Below, piece after piece: positions 19,701 through 27,708 of a stretch of DNA of 64,000 nt. The DNA lies in NCBI GenBank assembly GCA_022769625.1, contig JALEJP010000083.1, forward strand, positions 34,017-98,016, given 5' to 3'. The translations under genes and the position numbers were made by a program. This stretch comes from Lachnospiraceae bacterium (GTDB lineage Bacteria > Bacillota > Clostridia > Lachnospirales > Lachnospiraceae). The notes under the pieces were generated by a model. The model ran no database searches. It was not told the DNA's origin and saw only the letters and a program-made list of their open reading frames with translations. Numbering within the stretch: the stretch's first letter is position 1; the number at the start of each line of letters is the position of its first letter.

Positions 19701-22700
19701 AACAGATTCTCTGAAGCATCCATACCGCGAACCTGAATGGTATTCAGACCATTTTTCTTTTTCGTCAGCACACTGTCATTTACCGCAAGCACTGCCTGTC
19801 CGTCAGACACCCCGGAGATTCCCTGCAAAATCCCGTTTACATAAAAGCCGACTTTTTTCACACTGCTGTTGTTTTGTATTTTTGCGGTAAACACCGTCAT
19901 TTTTTCCGCAGAAGTATCTGCTGTTACGCTGATGGCGGAAGAAGCACTGAATTTGCCCAGGGAGGACAGAAGCGCATCCACAGAGGTAAACTGTGCATCC
20001 AGCCAGTTCAGCCTGTTTTTCAGGAAGGTGCGCAGTCTTTCCGTCTCTGTTTCAAAATCGGAATGATGCATCAGATACCCCGCCTCATAGTTTGCCTGTG
20101 CGGATTCCGCCAGATATTCCTTTTCCTGGTCGATGATACCGCCTGTCTTTACGATATCCTCAAAATTCTGTCTGTTTTCTTTGTAGCACTCATACACCTG
20201 AGTCACAAAATAGGGATCCCCGATCAGAGTCTTGTACCAGGAATTTGCCTGCGCACCAGCTGATGCCTGTCTTACCATCCATACATGATAATTTCCGGTT
20301 TCTCCCTGACTCACGATGCTGTTGGACGTCCAGTCCATATCCCATACCGGTCCGATGTAAAGCTTATCTCCCAGATCTTTGTACATGTAAGTACTCTTTT
20401 TCATCGTTTCCGTATTCCAGTAAAACTCATTCAGAACCAGATAACGCACCAGGGAATCCATGTCCACCAGATCCGTATAATGCTTTTTCTCTCCGTCATA
20501 AGTGGTATAATAATCAGAAGAAGTAAAGCTGTTTTCCACAGCCTGCATATAATTCTTTGCCGAATTGAACAGGGTCGTGTTGCTGTTTGCAAACTCCGGG
20601 TTTTTGAACATGATCGGCTGCTTATTTTGAGTTTGGAATTTGGAAACCTCATCGTAGTAGGCATCCAGCTCAAAGAGAAAGCCGCCCGAAACATCCACCT
20701 CTCCATCTTCATTCTTCGGAATATCCTTGTAATAATCCGAAATTTTATAAGTTTTTCCGTTGTAGGTCACACTGTCACTGGTAATCCAGCCCATATTTTC
20801 CACCAGATAATCCTCAAGGGCATCTCTGGCATCACCGCTGATACCTTCTGCCTTTCCGATTGCTTTGGCAACATCTCCCGCACAGTCTTCCCAGTCATAA
20901 ATATTAGCTCTTGATTCTTCGATGCGGACATTTCCAACCAGCTGATAGTTACCGGCATAAACACCATTTAATATCACATCCACATGAGTGGATTTCAGAT
21001 ATACCATTCCCATGACACCTGACAGATCATAGGCTGTGGTATTCCTCAGCAGTGATTCATCCATATAATTGGCAAGCAGTGCCCAGTGTTTGCTGTTTCC
21101 AAATCCCATCAGATCGGTCTTGGTATCCAGCTTGATCTTGTACGGCAGTTTGCTGTAGCCGGTATTCCAGGTACTGTTTCCGCGCCCGCGAATAGAGATC
21201 CCGCCGTCATAAAGGTTTGTGTTGCTGCTGTTGAACCGGTCATTCCCCTGAATATGCATCGTTGCATCTTTATATACCGTTTTGCTGGTAATGCCATATC
21301 CGTCTGCTGTGTCAATGTACACCACCGGAAGCTTGCTGCAGTAAATTTTAGTCTGATCTACACTGGCACCGGTCTCACGGATCTTCGCCGTTACGGTGAT
21401 AAACTGATTCAGATCGCTCTGTACCGGTGTATAAAGATCGGTATCGGAAACCTGTTTGCCGTTTACGGTCCAGGTGTAGGAAAACTCCGTACCTTCCGGC
21501 GCACCGGCTACGGAGGCTCTCATCTCTCTTCCCACTTTTGCATATTCCTGGTCAAATTCCAGAGTCAAATTGGAGCGAACCGTCACGGAAACCTTTTTCT
21601 CTTTTCCGGTAACGGAGGTAACCGCCGTCAGTGTCACCTCTGTATCGGCAAGTACGCCTTTGACTTCTGCAATGGAACCTTTGATTTCGATGACATCGGA
21701 ATCGCTGCTTGACCATACAATGCTCTCTGTTCCTTCCTCCCCTTCGTAGGTAAGCGGAAGTGTAAAATTCTTCGTCACGGAGGATGCCTTATCGCCCTCT
21801 GCAAAAACCGGTGACGGGATCGGAATCGTCACTTTTCCGTCACTGACCAGGGGCATGATTTCCCCGGTTGCTTTGGAAAGGAACCAGTAGTCTGTCCCGA
21901 GAGCTGCCAGAATGGTTTCACTCTTTAACTGCTCTTCGCTGATCTCGCTCTCCGCAGTATAACCCCTTCCCGTGCCTGCCAGATAATAGCAGTTTTTTAC
22001 ATTTGTCGTATTGGAAGCAGCATTTGCATTGCTGCTGTAGCCGTTAATTCCATAACCGCTTGTACCCTTAAATACAACGTTTCCCACATTCAGACAGGAA
22101 CTTAAAGCTCCGATCACCGCATCCTGATGAATCCTGCCCAGAATACCTCCGCAACGCACCGGAGAGGTTCCCACGGAAGTGGATACGGTAATATCTGCCG
22201 CATTATACAGATTTGTCATCTGCACGGCAGAATTATTGGTACGCACCTGACCCATAATGCCACCTACGCCGATCAGATCGCCTCCATTGTCTGCCGTCAC
22301 TTCAATGCTCCCGCCAAGTACCGCAATATTGTCAATTTTCACATAGCCGTTGGCATCACCTGACAGTGCGCCGACACTGTCACCTCCGCCCAGATTGTGT
22401 CTGATGCTTACATCTGTAAACACAATATTTTTCACTTCGGCATAATCCTGAGCAGAATCACTGCCGATCATAGCAAACAGACCGGACTGATTCCGGCTGT
22501 AGCCGCTTTTGCTTCCGTCAAAGTCAATGTTCAGACTGGAAATCACATGGCCGGCTCCGTCAAACGTGCCATTGAATACCCGATCTCCGCTTACCAGTCC
22601 GTACTGGTCTCCACCGCATCCACCGATCGGTGTCCAGTCCACTGTCCCAAGATCAATATCATCCGTAAGTACATAATCGCCGTCCATAGGATAAGCAGCG

Positions 22701-22864
22701 TCCACCCCTATCTTTGCAAGCTCATCCGCGCTGGAAATCGTGATCTTTTCCGCCGCCTGCACACCATCTGCTGTCATCGGCATGACAGAAGCTCCGGATA
22801 TGCACATCACAAATGCAAGTCCGGCTGCCATTCTCTTCCTCCATAATTTTTGTGTTTTTTGCAT
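16784..22864 (-). CDS. Giant secreted CotH-kinase-family protein: signal peptide, GLUG/M26-like N-terminus, Ig-like domains, CotH domain, two lamin-tail domains, three InlB repeats, C-terminal Fn3-like modules
   Basis: ISIRGRGNSTWNTGYSKLPYKIKLD...WALLANYMDESLLRN...GPVWDMDWTS (CotH); IINQIYGGG..FIELYNPTD and IINQVYGGG..FIELYNPAE (LTD); three GYxFLGWYL..W units; ATG at 22864 with GGGAGG RBS. Confidence 0.85.
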   Translation of the reverse strand: MQKTQKLWRKRMAAGLAFVMCISGASVMPMTADGVQAAEKITISSADELAKIGVDAAYPMDGDYVLTDDIDLGTVDWTPIGGCGGDQYGLVSGDRVFNGTFDGAGHVISSLNIDFDGSKSGYSRNQSGLFAMIGSDSAQDYAEVKNIVFTDVSIRHNLGGGDSVGALSGDANGYVKIDNIAVLGGSIEVTADNGGDLIGVGGIMGQVRTNNSAVQMTNLYNAADITVSTSVGTSPVRCGGILGRIHQDAVIGALSSCLNVGNVVFKGTSGYGINGYSSNANAASNTTNVKNCYYLAGTGRGYTAESEISEEQLKSETILAALGTDYWFLSKATGEIMPLVSDGKVTIPIPSPVFAEGDKASSVTKNFTLPLTYEGEEGTESIVWSSSDSDVIEIKGSIAEVKGVLADTEVTLTAVTSVTGKEKKVSVTVRSNLTLEFDQEYAKVGREMRASVAGAPEGTEFSYTWTVNGKQVSDTDLYTPVQSDLNQFITVTAKIRETGASVDQTKIYCSKLPVVYIDTADGYGITSKTVYKDATMHIQGNDRFNSSNTNLYDGGISIRGRGNSTWNTGYSKLPYKIKLDTKTDLMGFGNSKHWALLANYMDESLLRNTTAYDLSGVMGMVYLKSTHVDVILNGVYAGNYQLVGNVRIEESRANIYDWEDCAGDVAKAIGKAEGISGDARDALEDYLVENMGWITSDSVTYNGKTYKISDYYKDIPKNEDGEVDVSGGFLFELDAYYDEVSKFQTQNKQPIMFKNPEFANSNTTLFNSAKNYMQAVENSFTSSDYYTTYDGEKKHYTDLVDMDSLVRYLVLNEFYWNTETMKKSTYMYKDLGDKLYIGPVWDMDWTSNSIVSQGETGNYHVWMVRQASAGAQANSWYKTLIGDPYFVTQVYECYKENRQNFEDIVKTGGIIDQEKEYLAESAQANYEAGYLMHHSDFETETERLRTFLKNRLNWLDAQFTSVDALLSSLGKFSASSAISVTADTSAEKMTVFTAKIQNNSSVKKVGFYVNGILQGISGVSDGQAVLAVNDSVLTKKKNGLNTIQVRGMDASENLLSSGNITNYATFTKELAVDALSGTVTINGDAVEGSVLTAQVSDTNNTGILSWQWKADDQTIEGANTESYKLTEKEIGKVITVVVTSSVESGSIVSAATEKVREREELKNDHIIINQIYGGGDNTDVPVSHGFIELYNPTDAAISLDGCTVGYFSSRSGMTEESRLDLSGTVPAHASYLVRCASQNADAETLKYTVSNADQEWAQVIDNKQYRVILYRGDDVEDGVSQGETPVEGAALKVETTSKQKSLRRKDFADTNDNEADFTTVSYRDDPLALTEYYPRSLADGVWGSEDPNPPVTDNDLKGIITIRGNAVVGANLYADDAFIENNTGELSCQWMADGKAIAGETGLFLTLDEAYVGKRISVKVTSTVQTGSLVSEQTEAVRLIEAQREHLIINQVYGGGGKGSTPISHSFIELYNPAEEPVDLAGYDVIYSSKGEEQTLQLSGTIPARGSWLIRCAAEETSENDLVYAIDQADADWELVISNKQYRVLLQKDGALADGVAVNEEPVEGDALVNPEGDEIISKKKSIRRIRFIDTDDNAADFEVLNYTKITEEILKNSEPKSSADGSWGLEESEVPVRRYTVTFDNNGIVSYLSVKEGEKATEPEEPEREGYRFLGWYLNGSRYDFDSAVTENLVLTAKWEKTDVTVVTYQVTFAYDGIAKTVTVKEGEKVTPIEDPVKPAFEFTGWYLGEAKFDFDTPITENLTLTAGWKEKDMPVIDKEYYEVIFDVDGSRTSLKVKAGEKAACPETPIKSGYTFLGWYLKDAVYTFDTPVQADLVLIAKWKQNPVWALAAPSVTAVKSMANTKTVKVQVKVTMPEGAAACQIYRKKGTSTVLLGKTTTGIFYDENPVSGKVSYFARAVDSTRTSEAGAAKSVTLPKSTKKVTATAVKGQKAVTIKWKKVKGATGYVVYRSAKKSSGYRRIAVIKKGTKLTYTDKKGLKKNSKYYYRIVTVKNKTYSPAKTSKAVKVK
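17335..17965 (-). repeat. Three InlB (Listeria-Bacteroides) repeat modules within the CotH-family protein
   Basis: YTVTFDNNG..GYRFLGWYLNGS..LTAKWEK; YQVTFAYDG..AFEFTGWYLGEA..LTAGWKE; YEVIFDVDG..GYTFLGWYLKDA..LIAKWKQ. Confidence 0.85.
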
Positions 22865-22910
22865 AGTAACCTCCCATATCACACCTTATTGTCAGGTAAT
22901 TGTCACAAAT

Positions 22911-22939
22911 ATTCTATCACATACGGTTGTATTTGTCAT
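22911..22939 (-). promoter_or_regulatory. Predicted promoter of the CotH-family gene
   Basis: Minus strand ATGACA-17 nt-TAGAAT. Confidence 0.5.
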
Positions 22940-22969
22940 GTGAAATCAGCCTGAAATTTGGAAGTGCTT

Positions 22970-23010
22970 TTGTTACACAGGAAATTCGAAGGAATTTCCC
23001 ATGTAACAAA
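22970..23010. repeat. Palindrome related to 3102-3141 (copy B of a candidate dispersed hairpin element)
   Basis: ttgttacacaggaaattc-gaag-gaatttcccatgtaacaa; flanks tgctttt...aaaaa as in copy A. Confidence 0.75.
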
Positions 23011-23011
23011 A

Positions 23012-23061
23012 AATACCGCAGGATAAAGCAGATGCCAAATGTCTGCTCCATCCTGCGGCAC
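23012..23061 (-). terminator. Hairpin terminator downstream of the Spo0E-like ORF
   Basis: Minus strand ccgcaggatggagcaga ... tctgctttatcctgcgg followed by tattttttg. Confidence 0.75.
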
Positions 23062-23086
23062 ACTTTCTGAAACCGCAGTATTCGGG

Positions 23087-23251
23087 CTATGCAAGATCCA
23101 TGTATTGTTCAATCAGCCCGTCTACCTTTACACTCTGGATGTATATTTTCTCCACATCTCCGGTAAGCATAAGCTCATCCAGTTTTCTGCGCTCATACTC
23201 AATCGTTTCTTTCACCTTTTCCATTTCGCTGTATTTCCCTGTTCTTTCCAT
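23087..23251 (-). CDS. Spo0E-like aspartyl-phosphate phosphatase (54 aa; below the ORF-track cutoff)
   Basis: MERTGKYSEMEKVKETIEYERRKLDELMLTGDVEKIYIQSVKVDGLIEQYMDLA; AGAGGAA RBS. Confidence 0.7.
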   Translation of the reverse strand: MERTGKYSEMEKVKETIEYERRKLDELMLTGDVEKIYIQSVKVDGLIEQYMDLA

Positions 23252-23276
23252 GTGTATTCCTCTGTCTTTCTGTGCT

Positions 23277-24158
23277 TTATTCTGACGTTCTGTTAACGGT
23301 CAAAGCTTTTTTTCTCCGAATGAAAATCAATAAAACAGCGCCCACTGCCAGAATTGCGGAAAGCACCTGCGATACCGGAAGTCCAATCCCCGGAATAAGA
23401 AGCTGATCTGTTCGCACCCCTTCAATCCAGAAGCGACCGATTCCATATCCTGCCAGATACATCAGGAAGATTTCACCGTCAAACTTTTTACGTTTCGTAA
23501 AGAATAAAAGGATCAGCAACACTCCAACATTCCACAGACTTTCATACAGAAAAGTAGGATGCACCTGAATATAGGAAACACCGTCGATCGTCTGAAGATG
23601 ATCCATCATCTCCTGAGTCACATCCGAGGCACGCACTGCATTCAGCGGCAGCTGCATGGCAAACAGGCTGTCTGTATAACCTCCGAAAACCTCCCGGTTA
23701 AAGAAGTTTCCCCAACGTCCGATAATCTGTCCCAGCACAAGCCCCACACATCCGGTATCCACCATAAGCCAGAAATTTTCTTTTTTAATCTTCACATAAA
23801 CGTAAAACGTTATTACCGCAGCGATCACACCGCCGTAAATGGCCAGTCCTCCCTCCCTGATATACAGGATATGAATCAGATTATCCTTATACTGATCCCA
23901 GGAGAAAATAACATAATATAGTCTGGCACCGACCAGGGCTATCGGTATTGCATAAAGTGCCACATCAAAATACAGATCCGGATCCTGCTTTGTCTTTTTG
24001 GCCACCCACATGGCCAGACAGAGTCCAAGAACCATGGCACAGGCAATCACGATCCCGTAATAAGCAATCTCAAATCCTCCTATGTGAATGCTTTTTCCCA
24101 CATTGGACAGATAAATCCCCAGATGCGGAAAACGAATCGACTTATCCATACCATTCAC
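23277..24158 (-). CDS. lgt: Prolipoprotein diacylglyceryl transferase
   Basis: IGGFEIAYYGIVIACAMVLG, GGLAIYGGVIAA, GQIIGRWGNFFNREVFG. Confidence 0.96.
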   Translation of the reverse strand: MNGMDKSIRFPHLGIYLSNVGKSIHIGGFEIAYYGIVIACAMVLGLCLAMWVAKKTKQDPDLYFDVALYAIPIALVGARLYYVIFSWDQYKDNLIHILYIREGGLAIYGGVIAAVITFYVYVKIKKENFWLMVDTGCVGLVLGQIIGRWGNFFNREVFGGYTDSLFAMQLPLNAVRASDVTQEMMDHLQTIDGVSYIQVHPTFLYESLWNVGVLLILLFFTKRKKFDGEIFLMYLAGYGIGRFWIEGVRTDQLLIPGIGLPVSQVLSAILAVGAVLLIFIRRKKALTVNRTSE

Positions 24159-24167
24159 CTCGATTGC

Positions 24168-25265
24168 TTATACATTAAAACGGAACAGGATCACGTCCCC
24201 ATCCTTTACCACATAGTCCTTACCTTCCAGTCCTACCAGACCTTTTTCTTTGGCAGCCGCGTAGGTTCCACAGTCCAGAAGATCCTGGTAATTCACCACT
24301 TCTGCCCGGATAAATCCGCGCTCAAAATCAGAGTGGATCTTACCTGCCGCCTGCGGTGCTTTCGTACCTTTTTTGATTGTCCAGGCCCTGGTCTCCGTCT
24401 CACCGGCAGTCAGATAACTGATCAGCCCCAGCAGACTGTAACTTGCCTTAATCAGTTTCTCCAATCCGGATTCTTTTAATCCCAGATCCTCCAGGAACAT
24501 TTTTCTTTCGTCCTCATCCAGCTCGGAAATCTCCTGCTCAATCTGTGCGCAGATCACAAACACTTCACTTCCGCTCTCAGCAGCCATCTCTCTCACCGAC
24601 TGTACATACGTGTTGGAAGCACCGTCATCTGCAAGATCATCCTCTGCCACATTGGCCGCATAAATAACCGGCTTCGCTGTCAGAAGATTGTATGTGGGGA
24701 ACCATGCCTCTTCATCCTCATCCTGAAGCTCAAATCCGATGGCAAGCTTTCCATTCTCCAGATATTCTTTCAGTCTCTGAAGAAAATCCACTTCCTTTGC
24801 CAGCTTTTTATCATTTTTTGCACCGCGGATGCTCTTGGCGATCCTGCGCTCCAAAATCTCAATGTCAGAAAAGATCAGTTCCAGATTGATCGTCTCGATA
24901 TCTCTTGCCGGATCCACACTGCCGTCTACATGGATGACATTGGTATCCTCAAAACAGCGTACGACATGCACGATGGCATCCACCTCACGGATGTTGGCAA
25001 GGAACTGATTGCCCAGTCCTTCTCCCTTTGAGGCACCTTTTACCAGTCCTGCGATATCTACAAATTCGATCACCGCCGGTGTCACTTTTGCGGAATGATA
25101 CAGATTCGCCAGCAGATTCAGACGTTCATCCGGCACTGCAACCACACCCACATTGGGATCTATCGTACAAAAAGGATAGTTTGCGGATTCTGCTCCTGCT
25201 TTCGTCAAAGAATTAAACAGCGTACTTTTGCCCACATTTGGCAGACCTACTATACCAAGCTTCAT
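24168..25265 (-). CDS. ychF: Redox-regulated/Obg-like ATPase YchF
   Basis: [40 protein letters not shown]. Confidence 0.98.
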   Translation of the reverse strand: MKLGIVGLPNVGKSTLFNSLTKAGAESANYPFCTIDPNVGVVAVPDERLNLLANLYHSAKVTPAVIEFVDIAGLVKGASKGEGLGNQFLANIREVDAIVHVVRCFEDTNVIHVDGSVDPARDIETINLELIFSDIEILERRIAKSIRGAKNDKKLAKEVDFLQRLKEYLENGKLAIGFELQDEDEEAWFPTYNLLTAKPVIYAANVAEDDLADDGASNTYVQSVREMAAESGSEVFVICAQIEQEISELDEDERKMFLEDLGLKESGLEKLIKASYSLLGLISYLTAGETETRAWTIKKGTKAPQAAGKIHSDFERGFIRAEVVNYQDLLDCGTYAAAKEKGLVGLEGKDYVVKDGDVILFRFNV

Positions 25266-25452
25266 TTGTATTTTCCTTTCTATCTCTCATTTTCTCTGCT
25301 GTGTCAACCTCAGAGACGACAATTTTTTCTGTTATCTCCCAGCCACAAACAGTTTAACACACAAAACGACACAAATGCAACCCCCAGCGCCAGGAACTCA
25401 TCGACACAATCCGTCATCTCGTCTGTGGTTTCGTCATATTTCGTCCTGTTTC

Positions 25453-26103
25453 TCAGTCTTTCGACTCCATGATCATCAAAATCCCTTCCGAAAAGGAAAT
25501 CCTGCCCTCCGGTTCGGTGATCTCATTGCTCACACACAGCGGATCCAGACCCTCCAGCACATAATCAGAAAGAGAATAAAAAAAGCCTTCCAGGGTCAGT
25601 CCTTTTACTGTACCACCCACTGCAAAAAGAGAAACATACTGTCCAAACTGTTCCGTTTTTGACAGAGATACCGGGCTTTTCACCAGACGAATGCGGTTAT
25701 TCGCATCCAGAAGAAAGGCTTCTGCACCCTTTTCAAGGGCAAGAGCCAGGGTGCGGATATTGGCTGCCACATGATCCAGCCTGGTGCCTGTTCCTCCAAA
25801 AATATAGATGCGAGATGCGCCAAGATCCAAAGCCAGACGCAGGGCTATATCCGTATCCGTATAATCTTTCACCGGATTGAATCTTTGCACCGGTATCTCA
25901 TAGCGGCTTAAAAACCAGTCCAGTACTTCCTCCCCCGCAGAGTCAAAATCCCCCACGATATGAGTGGGTGTGATTCCGTATTCTTTACAGAACAGGATGC
26001 CTCTGTCTGCTCCGATTCGAAAATCACAGGGATGTTTTTCCAAAAAAGCAAGGGCAAACTCGGATTGAATTTTGCCCCCGCTTAAGATCACTGCTGTTTT
26101 CAA
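25453..26103 (-). CDS. Thiamine pyrophosphokinase
   Basis: RIGADRGILFCKEYGITPTHIVGDFDSAGEEVL, DYTDTDIALRLAL, GGTGTRLDHVAANI. Confidence 0.9.
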   Translation of the reverse strand: MKTAVILSGGKIQSEFALAFLEKHPCDFRIGADRGILFCKEYGITPTHIVGDFDSAGEEVLDWFLSRYEIPVQRFNPVKDYTDTDIALRLALDLGASRIYIFGGTGTRLDHVAANIRTLALALEKGAEAFLLDANNRIRLVKSPVSLSKTEQFGQYVSLFAVGGTVKGLTLEGFFYSLSDYVLEGLDPLCVSNEITEPEGRISFSEGILMIMESKD

Positions 26104-26780
26104 CTGTTTTTCTCCTGATAATCCTTCAGGAGTTTGATATATTTTCCGGCATTTTCTCCGGTCGCTGCGCCGAACACAGCAGAACCTGCCACCAGAATAT
26201 TCGCTCCGGCATCCAGAGCTGCATGTATCGTTTCTTCTTTGATACCGCCGTCCACTTCGATATCCACATCAAGCCCCCGCTCCTCAATCATATGGCGAAG
26301 GCTGCTGATCTTTTCCGTACAGTAGTCAATGTATTTCTGATTTCCAAATCCTGGATTTACCGTCATAAGCAATACCATATCCACTTTATCCAGAATGTAG
26401 TCCAGCACATGCAGAGAAGTGGATGGATTTAAAGCAATTCCTGCTTTTTTCCCAGTCTGATGAATCCACTCAATGGCACGGTCCAGGTGCGTACATGCCT
26501 CCGCATGGATCGTAATAATATCCGCTCCGCTTTTTGCTGTCTCCTCAATATAGCGCTCCGGTTGTTCCACCATCAGATGTACATCAAAAATACTGCTGCT
26601 GTTCCTGCGTATGGATTTGATTACCGGAAATCCGAAGGATATGCTTGGCACAAACATACCATCCATCACATCAATGTGCAGGTATCTGGCTCCAGCTGCC
26701 TCCACTGCCTGAATCTCTTCTCCCAGTTTCGCAAAATCCGCCGAAAGAATCGACGGTGCCAGCTCATAATGCATCTTCAA
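26100..26780 (-). CDS. rpe: Ribulose-phosphate 3-epimerase
   Basis: LAPSILSADFAKLGEE, LHIDVMDGMFVPSISFG, LLMTVNPGFGNQKYI, VDGGIKEETI. Confidence 0.97.
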   Translation of the reverse strand: MKMHYELAPSILSADFAKLGEEIQAVEAAGARYLHIDVMDGMFVPSISFGFPVIKSIRRNSSSIFDVHLMVEQPERYIEETAKSGADIITIHAEACTHLDRAIEWIHQTGKKAGIALNPSTSLHVLDYILDKVDMVLLMTVNPGFGNQKYIDYCTEKISSLRHMIEERGLDVDIEVDGGIKEETIHAALDAGANILVAGSAVFGAATGENAGKYIKLLKDYQEKNS

Positions 26781-27655
26781 TACCTCCTTTTCTGTTTCAG
26801 TTCCCCGTACAGCAACTTATAGTTCTCATAACGCACCGGACTGATCTTTCCTTCCTCCAGTGCCTTTTTCACCTGGCAATCCGGCTCGTTTATGTGCATA
26901 CAGCCCTGAAACCGGCAATAGGGCTCATATTCGCGAAATTCCGCAAAATAATCCTTTAACTCATCCCCGGTAATCTCCGTCAGATACAGAGAACTGAATC
27001 CCGGTGTATCCAGAAGATAGGTATCCCCCCCAATGGAAAACAGCTCGGAATGTCTGGTTGTATGCTTTCCTCTGTCAATTTTGCTGCTGATCTCCCCCAC
27101 CGTCATCTCTGCATCGGGATACATCAGGTTGATCAGGGAAGATTTACCCACTCCTGAGGGACCGGCAACTACCGTGGTTTTCCCTTCCAGAAGCTTTCGG
27201 ATCTCTTCCGTGCCCTCTTCTTCTCTGACACTGGTAAAGAATGCACGACAGCCACATTTCTCGTAGATTGCACGAAGCCGCTCTTTTTCCTGTTCTTCTG
27301 CCAGGTCACTTTTATTGAAACAGATCGTCGTGTGAACCTTCTGATATTCCATAGAAATCAGAAAACGATCCAGCAGATTCAGGTTTGGGGATGGCTTTGT
27401 CACCGCAAAGATCACAAGCGCCTGATCCACGTTTGCCACTGCCGGCCGTATCAGCGCATTTTCCCGCGGAAGGATTGCGCGGATGCTGCCGGTTCTTTCC
27501 GTCTCATCCAGAATGTCAATCTCCACATTATCCCCTACCAGAGGCTTTATCTTGTCCTTCCGGAAAATTCCTTTTGCCTTGCACTCATAAATTCCGGATC
27601 CTGCTATGTGAACATAGTAGAATCCGGCAATTCCTTTTATTATTTTTCCCTGCAT
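26777..27655 (-). CDS. rsgA: Ribosome small-subunit-dependent GTPase A
   Basis: VAGPSGVGKSSLINLM, GKHTTRHSELF, LLDTPGFSSL. Confidence 0.96.
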   Translation of the reverse strand: MQGKIIKGIAGFYYVHIAGSGIYECKAKGIFRKDKIKPLVGDNVEIDILDETERTGSIRAILPRENALIRPAVANVDQALVIFAVTKPSPNLNLLDRFLISMEYQKVHTTICFNKSDLAEEQEKERLRAIYEKCGCRAFFTSVREEEGTEEIRKLLEGKTTVVAGPSGVGKSSLINLMYPDAEMTVGEISSKIDRGKHTTRHSELFSIGGDTYLLDTPGFSSLYLTEITGDELKDYFAEFREYEPYCRFQGCMHINEPDCQVKKALEEGKISPVRYENYKLLYGELKQKRRY

Positions 27656-27708
27656 GAAAACTCCGTTCTCTCTGCAACCGTCCGAATCTCATGATTATCG
27701 TTCCAGGA

